A stretch of 64,000 nt of DNA from Neelides folsomi (lineage: Eukaryota; Arthropoda; Collembola; Neelipleona; Neelidae). Below are positions 14,901 to 26,400 of the stretch, in pieces; position 1 is the stretch's first letter; the number at the start of each line of letters is the position of its first letter. The stretch spans positions 62,001 to 126,000 of the forward strand of contig JAQGBZ010000169.1 of assembly GCA_034687125.1 (NCBI GenBank), read 5' to 3'. Made by a program: the position numbers and the translations under genes. A model generated the notes under the pieces. That model was not told where the DNA came from. It made no database searches and was given only the letters and a program-made list of their open reading frames with translations.

Positions 14901-17025
14901 GTTCAACCGGGAGACATTACCAACAGGCGGGGAACTGGATTCGGACATTATTTCCACCTGTGAGTCTAACCCTACCGCAAACATTCACCCCTTGTCACTT
15001 GTGGAGAGCTTCCCAGTATCATAACTCACTTGTCCTCCAAGGATGGCACATTTGAATGGGCTTGTATAGACATTGTAAATATGATTGGGCAACATTAGGT
15101 TCTGAGCTTCTAATTACCGGGACATTGGCCACGGCAGGCTCATCGGAGGTTCCAATGGTCTGACCACGATTCCCTTTTAATTAATGCCATAACTCTGAGT
15201 GAAACCACCCCCTTCACGATTCTCAAAACCGAGTCGGTATAAATCCTCATTTTCTCCGAGGACCCTTCTGCCTGCTCCTGTTCCTTCCAATCTTCATCCA
15301 ATGAGGGTTTCGCCACCCAGGATGGGAATGAATTTCCAAATTCTCCTTAACACACCTTTACATTTACCATTAACTAAATTTTCCTTTTCCTCACGCCGCC
15401 GAAGTGGCTAACTTATGAGACTCCGACCGGTTAACCCCCAAAACCCAACCGATTGTTTCTAATCGCCGCTTCAATTATTGGCAGCCCATTCACACTAAAC
15501 ACTCCTACTTTCGGCAGTTCAAACCGGTCAATATGCTTTCACACAGTTCACACACTAGTTTTTACACTTCTTAGGAAAAAATGTAGAGGGATGGTAAAAA
15601 CATTAATTTGGGATGATGCCGACGTTCTCAAGCCATGGATAAAGAGTATGTACAATGTACGATTTCTCTGCTATTACAATCTTCTAAGAGTCATCCTGTT
15701 GGAGCTTAATGGTGAACCCAAGTATTTAATCGGTTCAAAGACGAGTGAAGTTATCTCGTCAAAGACGCTCAACATTGACGGTGACGGTCGTTCAAAGAAG
15801 GAAGGTGAGGAAATTGAAGATAATTCCAGACAATCCTTAATGGAAGCATGAGAGATATGGTGAAGTTCTATGTTTTTGGAAGATTCCTCGAGGCTCGTGT
15901 CTTTGTCCTCGTCAGCCGAGATGTGGATAGTGTGGTAATCGGACAGAGATTCTCCTACTTAGCTCTTTAACAATCCAGGCCAGAGAAAAGTCTCTTTGTG
16001 AGCCTTGAGTGTATGGCCTGAAGGGGTTAATGGGATTTTGGATTCATTACTCCGCTCTCTAAGATGAGGGATGGAGACAGAGGGAGGAATTTGAGGTGAA
16101 ATGGATGGATGATGGCATGTCATGTCACTATAAAATGTCATGTCCTGTCAGAAGTTAATGGCGGGTCGGGGGAAGAATAGGCCGAGGGACAATCCATCCC
16201 TGCCAGCCCCATTGTCCATCCAAGTTGAGAGATTAGTTACGTTGGCGGGCTGAAGCTCGAGCCCACACGGAAGGGATCTACTTCGACGTATGTAAATATT
16301 GGGATAATTGCTACTACGCGGTAGGCCGAGGATCTTTGCGAATCGGATCTTCTCTCGCCCAGGAGGAGACGAGCCGCTCCCGCCTCGCTCCATTATCTCA
16401 TCAAGGGCCGATCCTGGGTGAAGTGTGGAGGGAGTAGTAGCTATTACGCTCTCGGCCACACTGGCCCCTATCTCCCTTCCCGTCTCCACACCTACCGCTC
16501 CCGACTACATGTAAATGAGGAGGGAGGAAGATTCTCACGCTAATTCCGCGCCAGGTTCTCTCAATCACTCCTCGTAAAAACCAGCTGGCGGAGGAGGAGG
16601 GGCGGAGGAGATAATTAACAGCCGCTCCCTCCCTCAAATATAATACTTCGATTTATGGAGATCCTCCACACCGTGGCAGAACACCTCCAGAGCTCTTCCA
16701 ACAAACTTTGTATTTGCCCCCAGTGATGGATGGAGTGAGAGCTGGCCTCATTACTTCCAGAGCCCGGGACCAGGCCCGGAAATGAGAAGATAAATCCTCA
16801 TCGAGTGTCACCTTCGGGCCGAGAGAGCAATTGAGTCCGTCATCCTTCTCTTCATTACCTCATTTACTTATCGGACCCATGAATTATACATTAGCTCATT
16901 AGCGGGGAAATCCTCATCTTCTTATCGAAGTAGCAGGCGCGAGGTGTAGTGGGAACAAATGAGCTCCCATTTGTCATCACCCGATCCCGGACTTGATGCC
17001 AGAAATTGGTTATTTACGAGGAAAC

Positions 17026-17057
17026 TCACCTGAGATACTCAGACTCATCTCAGGTGA
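17026..17057. repeat. perfect 11-bp inverted repeat (hairpin)
   Basis: The arms TCACCTGAGAT (17,026-17,036) and ATCTCAGGTGA (17,047-17,057) are exact reverse complements around a 10-base spacer. CACCTG/CAGGTG cores are E-box-type bHLH or zinc-finger binding words, so it could be a paired factor site as well as a hairpin. No gene is nearby. Confidence 0.7.
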
Positions 17058-19419
17058 ACTTCCGGCCATGGAGAAGCCACCCAACCTCGTTCATTCAATG
17101 ACTTTGCATTTTCAACCAAAACGCAGAATAATTCTGTCAGCATGATGCTGGGCCTTGGAAGTATCTGTATAATATTTCTCCACTCACCCGTGTCACTCAT
17201 TCTGCCATCATATGACTCCACGAGGTTCGCAGTTCTGACTCGCCACTTTTGCTTTAATTTCACCTTGCTTGGGGCGAAGAGTTCAAGTCGCATGCCTGGA
17301 GCCCCTAAACTTATCACACTAATATCTCCCTATCTCCCACAATGCCTTTCTATCCGCTAAAATATGGAGAAATAAACACTGGCCCACTAAAAACACGAAG
17401 GCTGAATCTGGCAAAGAATGCAAAGAGACAGTTTAACTAGTCTTTAAAATTGTAAATCGAGGCCTATTAGGATGTTAAGAGTCATGAAATGACAGCAAAG
17501 TGTCATTTGCTCGGAGCATTCTACATACTTCGCTCCCCTGTGTCAAGATATTAAAAGTTCGAATCCGTGTGGGTTGGGAGAGGTGAGCCCATTTAATGAA
17601 ACTATCTCCCCGTGGCTCATTATTCCTCTCAACAGTACCGAGGTTTGGAGCAGGAGAGGTCGAAGGAGCCGATCGATGTGGAGCCACGCAGAATCATGCA
17701 AGACATGCGATGGAAAAACTTTAGTCTTTTCAATTACCCACACATTGAAAAAAATGAGAAGATTTCTTCGCGTGCTCAGGTCGTATCCCACCTATTTTTG
17801 CATCCATGCAGAGATCCCCACTGTTCCCGACTACCTTACATTCAATCCCTACTTTATTGCAAATAAGTTGAAATAAGTAGGAGAGTTCTATAGACTCCAG
17901 GGAGTTAATTCTTTCGAGGAGGAATAACCTTCAGCCTCCCGTCCCAGATCCAAATTTCCCCCCGACGGCCTGGCAGGGACAATAAAATTGCAAATTAGGA
18001 GAGAAAATGCTAATGAGGCCTTTGGGTTGAAGAGTTGAAGAGCCTTATTTTCCATTCAGTCGGAGGTGAATGGATGATGCAAATAAACCATAATACATAT
18101 CCGATCGGATCTCGCTCAACCGTGGAGCCTTTATCCTTCCGCTAATTTTCAGGTCCATCGGGGATACATAAAGGACCGGAGATATGGTTGAATGGTAAAG
18201 GCGGCTCGGCGGCCAAACGATCCATCCCCATCTATTCACTTTACTTTCATTAACCCCGGGTCATTTCGTGCGCTATGGGGACCTCCGAGAAGCTCAATGA
18301 AGGCGGCGATCACTTCAAAGGCCCAGGTGACATGGGTCAAGTTACAATCAATATATTCCCCCGCATAGTTTCGATACCGGAGATTAATGACGATTCCACA
18401 AGTGCAAACAGAGGGGAATATGAATTAATTTTGAGGTGAGAGATCGAGAGAAGAGTGAGGGTCCATTGAAGTGATTTAATTGGAGTTTCATTTCTGAGCC
18501 GGGACCTTGAACCAAGGTTCTCAGACGAATGCGATGAGTGCAGTAGCTTATGATCTTTTTTTGATTTTAATATAAAAATGCGTAGAGCAAAAAAGAGGGG
18601 AATTTTCCGCTCTCATGAAGGAGTAAGACCAGGAGAGGAGCCACTTAGACAACTCCAAACATGCATGGCCCAATTGAAGGGTAAAAACGAGGAGAGTTTT
18701 GGATATTCCGCCCTCCGGGGAAACCTTCGGGAGCTTCACATTCAACAAATTGTAATCGTCTGATAAACATGGAGATATTCAAACTGCCGGAGAAAATTGC
18801 TCTCCTCCTCCTTCTCCTCCTAATCATTTCGGGGACGTCTTATTATTCTAACTGGGATGAGCAGATTTTTCCCCGCTCCACATCGAAGATGATGGGGAGG
18901 ATGGGAGAGAGAATGAACATTACTAAAATGGTATAATGGGCAGGCAGAGTAATACTTAACTCACAGAGGAATCAAAGCCTTTGAAACAAATGGACCGAGG
19001 AATCTTATCTCTCAAGATGAAGGGAAAAAACGCTTGTGAACCACCAAGTGCTTCTCGCTGGCCTAACGAGTGAAAGTCGAGGGTCCACCCCGTAATGGTT
19101 TACCAACTTACGTCTCCTCCTGATCGATGCACCAGCATCTGCAAGCCTTGTGTGTAAAAAGTTGATTTAATTCCAAAAATTGGAAATTTGATATATAAAT
19201 TGATGGCTCGAGGGCGGGGCAGAATGGAAAGGGACGATGGGAAAAGACGATGACGGACGCAATAAGCTCAATAAAGATAAGGGGAAATGCTCCTAGCCAA
19301 CATGGAATTGGGCCTGAGATGGGGACCCGTCACCCTCAACATGACTTAAAGTGAGATTCGAGCAAATTTAAACCGATTGAGGAATATGTGATTCGACTCG
19401 TTCGGAGAAAGTAGAATTG

Positions 19420-20430
19420 TTTGATCTAGAATGACAAATGACAACGAAACCCTTTACTCAAAAACTCCCCTTCCATTTTTTCAAATTTTGAATAAATGAC
19501 TATGACACAAAACGACACTGACATGAAAATATCAAGAAACGTTGAAGTAAATAATAAAGATATGTATGTCGTGTAGAGGAAGAAATATAGTCTTGTAAAG
19601 CAAAAAAGTCACCTCTTTAAAAAACCAAAGTGGTTTTAACATCATGTGCACATTATCTACATTTTCATTTTCTTATATGGTTATTGAATTATTCAAAATG
19701 ACTTTTTTATTCTGCCAACAGTACATTAAAAAGGAAATAAAGAAATAAAATAACCAATAAAGTTCAAGAATAGCAGTTATTTTACAAGAATAGTAAATTG
19801 TAATAAATTTGTATTTCATCTGAATATGAAAAGTTAAGTAAAATGATGGTAATATTCTCCATACTCCTTTCAAAAAGATAATGATAGCTTATCAAATTAC
19901 ACCAGTTTAACACTGTTAAGAAGGATTTACAACAATCATGTAAAAACTCGCGAGTCGACGCATTTGAAGGATTAAATTCAAATAAAATCTCCAATCTGCG
20001 TGTATAAATTATCATTGCAGTCCATTTAAATGAAAAAAATTTACCCGAGCGAGCTTTACAAAAACTTATATTTTTTAGTCAAACTTGCCAAATAGCGGCA
20101 ATTTGATCTTGGGCATTTTATAACCTTATATACACTCTTCAAAAAATTATACTATTCACTATCTGCTGATAATACTTAAATCCCAAGTTGAAGCCATATC
20201 ATTCTAATTCTTATAATAATCATACAACGGAAACTCAACAGGCATTGCTACAGAAGATAATGAAAGAAGTTACAAGTAAAATGGTAATCTTTGAGATGAA
20301 CATCTCTAAAAATAGCAGGCTTCCTTTAGAAAGCGGAGATGAACCAAGAGGATTTCTGGAGGGACTAAAGAAAGCATAAATAATCTCAACAGAGATAGGA
20401 AGATTATGCATAGAAATTGCATGATGGTAA
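19420..20430. other. AT-rich island inside the gene-less stretch
   Basis: The composition drops abruptly here (13 G+C in the 60 bases at 19,741-19,800) and returns at about 20,430 to the GC-richer style. I see no terminal inverted repeats, poly(A) tail or target duplication marking it as an insertion. Its style resembles the introns and spacers of the gene block from 40.8 kb onward. It contains one weak exon candidate at 20,188-20,283, listed separately. Confidence 0.55.
20188..20283 (+). other. weak candidate internal coding exon
   Basis: A 96-nt open stretch of 32 codons is preceded by AG (20,186-20,187) and followed by GTAATC, in phase 0 at both ends. It encodes a hydrophilic, helix-prone peptide containing TETQQALLQKIMKEVTSKM. 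The frame stays open past the donor to a stop at 20,377. There is no strong polypyrimidine tract and I recognise no family. It could be an exon of a gene with very long introns, or a chance frame; it is recorded because it sits in the only AT-rich patch of the first 38 kb. Confidence 0.15.
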
Positions 20431-23400
20431 TGCGATTCTCTCGACCGGAGGAGCTGTGGTAGCAGAGGTCGGGGGTTAATCAAAAGCGGGTGGAATGCTT
20501 CGTAAGTGTGTCTCCGAGTCGTGTCTTCCATGCTGCGTCCCATCGTGTGTCACCCCATACGGGCCCTCTCCTCATGCGGTCAAGATGAGTCACCCTCTCT
20601 CTCACCTCCGATCCTACTTTACGAGCCGGCCAATAATTGACCCTTTTTAGCCTTCCGAATCAACATTTGGGCCTTTTACGGCTTCCCCACCTCCACCCGC
20701 CTCCCTCACTCCATTACTCCCATTAATAGGTTCATTTAATGGGGATTCATCAACGGAGCCGACACTGCCCTCCGCCCATAAAACTTTTATCACAGCCACA
20801 AAGGAGATTGGGTCGCCCCTTCTCTTTTTGCAAAAAATAATCTCTCCATTAGGAATCGACAGTTAGACCATTACAAACACTGTTATCAATCCTATTTCCT
20901 CCTTTGAGTGGTGGAAAGCGGCTAATGAGGATTCTCCCAGCTTATGAAGGAGCGATAAAAGGTCTCTTATCGCTCCCGTCTCCTTCAACTATCTCAAGGG
21001 ATGATGAGGTCTTGACGAATCTCTCTTTAATAGTTCCTGCACCAAGTCATCAATAGTTCATTAGTCGAGATTGGTCTGGTCGGTGTGCGCGGTGGGCAAT
21101 GCGCTAATTCTCTTGAGACCCTCATTAAACAGAGCAAATATTTATGTGAGAAATTTCCCCAACGGTCGACATGAGTGAGATGGGGGCATATCAACCACGG
21201 CGGCTTTAATTGGTCCGCTCTCTCATGGTAGCCAGCTCCGAGCCTGATTTAAGGGAAAAGGGTTGAAATAAAGAATGGTTTTTGTGGGCTAAGACGGGGC
21301 TGAAGGTATCTCAGCGTGGTGCTCTGCCCATCTCACTTCCCATTTGCATAAAGAGAAAAGAGCCAACTCCTCCGTCTAATCCACTCAACAAAGGAGAAGA
21401 TCGCTGAGCTCATAATACTACGAAGGGATTATATGATTATGTCTCTCTGTCTACTCTCTCAATCGGATCTCCGGAGCGGAATAAGTTACGAGACGAGGTT
21501 CTCACCGGTAGTATGGGAATCCTTGTGGGACGTGGAGGTCCATCGGCATCGTGTGGTGGGAGGGATGGATGTGGTGGCCGGGATACCCGTCGCCAGGGCC
21601 CATCATCTTCCACTCCCGCTTTCAATTAACTCCTTCCACAGAATTTACGACCCAGTCGTCCAACAGCCCACCGGTCCTTTATTGACCAACTCGGAGCTCA
21701 CTAAATAACACTCTCCAACCAGATTCTTGAAGGGTTCCTTCCAATGACTGAGTACTGAATAACAAGATTATATCAAAGTCCACTGTCCAGTTCTTCCACT
21801 GTCGAGGATTGGCAAATGAGGGCAAGGGAGGTAAGTTGAGACGATTGCAGACGAGTGTTCCGGACCTGCGATGTCTCGAGTGTGTATGTGCGAGTGGTGG
21901 CTGTGGCTGCCGGTGGTTGGGTTGGGACTGGAGGGAGGCAGCAAGTGCGAGGAGGAGGCTGTCCTCGCCTTCCCGCCGGGGGAGTGACTTCCCCTGCGCA
22001 CTCAATTCCTCCTCCTCCGCAATCCTAATTAACCGAACACACCGCCACTCCCGGGACTCGAGACCCCAATTACGCTCCCACCGGTCCTGGGTCAAGCTCC
22101 GCCCGATTGAATGTCCATTAACTCGCAGGGAGATGATATTGGGCCCACGACGGGGAGTCGCGTGCCAAGCTCACTCACTTCAACAAACATCCCTACCGGC
22201 CGCTTGACCCGCCACTTCCATACAATACATAATAAACTTCCATACATGTGTACATCATGCCTCACGACTTAGATACGACCCTTATTTAACGACACGATCA
22301 CCTCGTAGTGGAAAGGGCAAGGATCCCCCCGAGGTCCACAAACTGAGTCTCATCTTCTCCCTGATTCTTTTCTCAGCGGACGCGAGGCCCACGACAGAGA
22401 ATCATTGCTCGGATAGGACGAGGATCTGTCTCCTTGACTTACCACCAACATCCTCATCCTACCTTTCATATTTTAAAGGTCCCTTCAACGCATCAACTTA
22501 CCCAAAAGCCTCTCCGTATAATAACTCTAGAACTTCATCTTCTCATGGGTAATTTCTAAAATCTCTCTCTGTCTCTGTTGGGACGGCCGTATCTGTTCAT
22601 CTTGGGAAGAACATGTTGAGTCTTCTACCTTTATTCCAACGTTGAAAATAATGAGGCTTTTATTCTCATAAGAGAAAATGAAATGAATTCCTATTATAAC
22701 CCGTGCATATATCTCTCCGCATTATGCTCGGAGAACATTATTAGATGTACGGTTGTATGAACATATTATGTGGACTTCGTATGAACGGAACTCATTCTTG
22801 AACCATGTTCAACCGAATGAGCAGAGTTTTATTTCACGTCCTATGAACGGAAGAGCATTATATTATGAATCAAATGTACCCTTCAGCTTCTACAAGGAAC
22901 ACAAGGAAAGGTGAGAGTTGTAAAAAGATCTGAGTAGCTTCTATTGAGCGGGACTTAATGCGTTTATGCAAAGGTCTCTGTTTCTCATGAGTCTCATGAT
23001 GATGATGGGTGCAGCGGAGGTTTTCCCCTCCGAACTTTCTGATCATCTGAGAAGGGTGAAAGAGATGGGGAGATAGCCAAGACTTTATCTCATTTCCATG
23101 ATGCTGAGGAAGATATAGGTTTAGAGGGTCACAATTATCGAAGTTGAGGTCTCGAGCACCGTTGGTCTCGGCGGATGATTAGGCTTGATTGAGCCCCTGA
23201 TTCATGGTGGCGGGAAGGGGGTAACGTGGGAGGGAATAGCCGGGACGATCACCCAACAACGACTTCATTAGAGGCCGCGGAAAGGAGTGGAAGCCACAAG
23301 TTGCTGATGAGGTCAATTATGGACTCGAGGAGGCGGATTTCCCTCATTTCGAGATTGGGGAGTCGCCGGGGAAGAGGCCGGGAGCTGTCCACATCATTAG

Positions 23401-26400
23401 TATGTGTGGAGAGGGACGGAGTTATGAGCAGTTAAATCTGCATAAGTTCCCCATATCTGCGCAGTGAAGTATGAGTGATGGAGGAATGCGAGCCCATTTC
23501 ACCCTGAAGTCGAGGAGCAATTAAATGGATTCCAGGAGGAGGTGAGGGAGAACCGGGGGTTGTTAGCCCTAGCCGGGTATCTCCTATCTTGCTCCATCGG
23601 GGCCAGGGATGAGTGATGGGGGTGCCTTGGGAGAATAATTAGTTGGGCAGGGAGATTGATCGGGGCCTCTGCCCCTTCCGCCTACCTGTTGCACACAGGG
23701 ATGGCAATCTCCGGCCCAAGAAATGTCAAACAGGCTCATTTATTAGCCCCAACTCGGAATTTAAGAGTCGCTCCCTCCTCTGGGGTCAAATTCCCATTCA
23801 ATTCAATTACCCTGGCTTGAGTTGAATAATTGAATTCCTCCGTGCCGAATTACAGTAGCAGTTCCCCACTTTAAACAAATACCTGTGCCTGAGACGGGAC
23901 GTCGTAAAATTTGAGGTGAAGGATGAGAACCATTGTTACATGTCACTATTAAAATTGAAAGCTCCTCCGTATTCATGAGGAGGGGGAAGGTAGAAAAAAG
24001 GAGGAGCGACAGACTACTATACTAATATTTATTGGTAGTCAGCTCCTGTTTCTATCTACCCTCATTAATAATGTAAGTACAATATTATTCTCGTTTACGA
24101 ATATTGAGGAGGGAATGAACGTGGACGGGGACAAATGGGCCGAGGGGTTCGAATCACCTTCCACCACCTTTCCCGAGTGACAATTGTGACATGGGATGAG
24201 TTAGAGTCGGAGGAGGAGGAAAAGGCCCCTGTGACAGGATGACTGACTGATGTATTCAAAAATATGCAATACTCATCGCGGAGAGAAATGAATAAATAAG
24301 CGGAGCGGGAGAGAGATAAATCTTTTGGAAATTTGATGATCGGCCTCATCTCGGCCCTCGATCTTCCTCTCGATATTAGATCCCGAAGGAATGCGAGGAG
24401 AACTCGAGGAGCCTTGGCTATCTCGGCCCTCCATCGCTTTATCATCTCCTATGAGATCCCAGATCCCTCGGCTGATTGTAATGAAGTCCTCCTCAGTGAG
24501 CTATCCGACTCCTTAAACGGAGACCATCCCAGAGACAGCCGGTATGCCCACGACCCTCACAGAGGACCAAACAAGCTCCCGGACTTCAACATCTCCCAAC
24601 TACCGGCCGACCCCAATTAGCCCCACCGAGCCTTATTTGTCCCGAACAACCCTGGGCTTCCAACCTCCTCCCCTCCTTCAATTGTTTCTTTTATTGCCAC
24701 TTTGATTTAGAAATTAATTTAAATGGCTCAGGCCGATTTAAACCCGTGCCATTGAGCCGCAGCGTGGGAGGGAAACAACAATTGAGATTCATTCCTTCCC
24801 TTCTATGAATAAGAGATGCAGATGGGAAGAGCGCAGAGGCTCACAAGGGCAATTGGGCCGGGAAGAACCAGTGGAACAAATGGGAGATTCCGGGAGGAAT
24901 TATGGGCCCGGATCTCCGAATTTATTTGTATTGCAATAGATAAGGGCACCTATAATCACAATTGTCAATTCGAGGCCCCCTCGAGTGATTTGTGGGAGGC
25001 AAGGCACTGTTCTATCTCTCCTCATCATCTTCTCCATTTAGTCAGATTACAGGGACGATAACAGGTTCCTCAAAAATCCAGACCATGTTTGATGTCGCCG
25101 TGGCCCTCATCCCTCAACCTGTCTCCCACATCACTCACTGCTTTTGCAACATACAATTTCGGAGGCTCGGAGGCTGACGTGCCCTCCCCTCTCCCCACCT
25201 TGGCAAACTCTGGTGGTTGAGAAGTATTCGACAATTTGCCTAAATTGCTCTCCTTGACTAATTACAGGGAAAACTGTAGGCGTGAGGGCGAAGGCACGCA
25301 ATTCCCCTGTCTCAATCACAATTATTACTCTCGTTTGTCCATTTTCCATCAAAAGCCTCGAAGGAGTGCAAATAACTGACGAATTGGTCCTCGGGGAAAT
25401 GCTTTCAAACACACGAGAGCACAAAGAGAGAGAGATTGCAGGTTTGAGAGAAAAAATTATAAAAAGACACACACACTTAGAAGGAGATTGTATAGGGAGA
25501 GGAGATGAAGGGCTAAAAGGAGGGAGCGGCACTAAAAACGGGAAACTCATTTGATGAAGGGGAGGAAGAAGTGAGAAAAAGAGAGACAAGGACGATGATT
25601 GAGAGCGAGCCTATAGAAATGTAGTGAATAAAATTGAAAATTGATGTTTGTTCTCCTGAGTGGTTGTGCATAGGAATACAAAGGGATGAAGGCTGGTTGT
25701 CAATACAGAAGCGGATGGGATTTCACCTTTGGCGAAATCTGTCATACGAGTTCAATTACACTCTATTGATCTCTGGGAGCCGAACAATGGAAGAAGGGGA
25801 TTTTCAATTTGGTCTCAATGGACCTTTGAATGGAGCCAATTTAAATATGTTGCCAATTAAATCGGAATTGGAGGTGATATTGGGTGCATTGAGGCGAATT
25901 ATTGGGGCGGAGGATGGATGGGGCCATGCCGCTCCCAAACGTACCCTTTATGGAGATGAGGATGGATCTACATTCGGGCTGTGTCATTTCGGGGTCCCTA
26001 TTATCTGTAATGGGCGTCGGAATGGAGGACACTTGGATTTATCTGCTGTTGGGTGGTTGGGAGCAGTTTAAGAATTTTCGCACGCACACAAGACCAAGAA
26101 CACGATCTCGGGATTCCTTCTCTCAAATGGATCATTTTGCGAGAGAAATATGATTGTTCTTGTCTCGGGCCGCGGCGGGCCCCGCCGTCCCGTTCCCGTC
26201 CCTCTCTCCTTCTACAGACCACATATTCAAATAGAAGCATAAATCTGCCGAGCCGAACAGCTCCGCTCCTCATGCAATGTCAATCCGTTGAAATATGGCG
26301 AAATCCTCGCGGATCGGCTCGGGATTCGCGAGTGGGAGCCCTCGGCCCATCTCCTCATTGGCTCTTCTCTCTCCAAGATTAATCTCCCCATCTCCTCTCT

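Larger units (their letters stand above)
1..19420. other. gene-less GC-richer stretch, no supported gene
   Basis: I find no supportable gene here. Every frame is interrupted by frequent stops, and no open frame shows a recognisable domain or matching splice sites. The first 60 bases hold 31 G+C by hand count, against 11 of 60 at 52,561-52,620. The sequence is dominated by short purine-rich or pyrimidine-rich words (GAGG, CCTC), GGCC-containing words and AATTA/TAAT words, with no long tandem repeat and no recognisable transposon. A short CA run lies near 303-320. Isolated hairpins are listed separately. It could be a large regulatory or intergenic domain, or very long introns of a gene lying outside the window; the sequence alone does not decide. 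Confidence 0.6.

Noticed and set aside
15453-15851. 132-codon plus-strand frame with a hydrophilic C-terminal half
   Set aside because: No family recognised, no splice or promoter support; the second half looks protein-like but is too short to claim.
16117-16144. Two copies of ATGTCATGTC eight bases apart
   Set aside because: Too short and imperfectly extended to call a tandem array or mobile-element footprint.
22785-22857. Repeated TATGAACGGAA word
   Set aside because: Only two short copies; no wider repeat unit could be traced.
24140-24156. GGTTCGAATC, a tRNA B-box-like word (also GGTTCGATCC near 2,370)
   Set aside because: The flanking bases do not form a T stem and no acceptor or anticodon stem can be drawn at the right distances.
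25131-25589. 152-codon minus-strand frame
   Set aside because: Low-complexity Ser/Pro/Leu-rich start produced by the GAGG/CCTC tracts; no domain.
26173-26187. GC-rich near-palindrome CGGCGGGCCCCGCCG
   Set aside because: Seven-base arms only, in a locally GC-rich patch; no associated gene or CpG island boundary.
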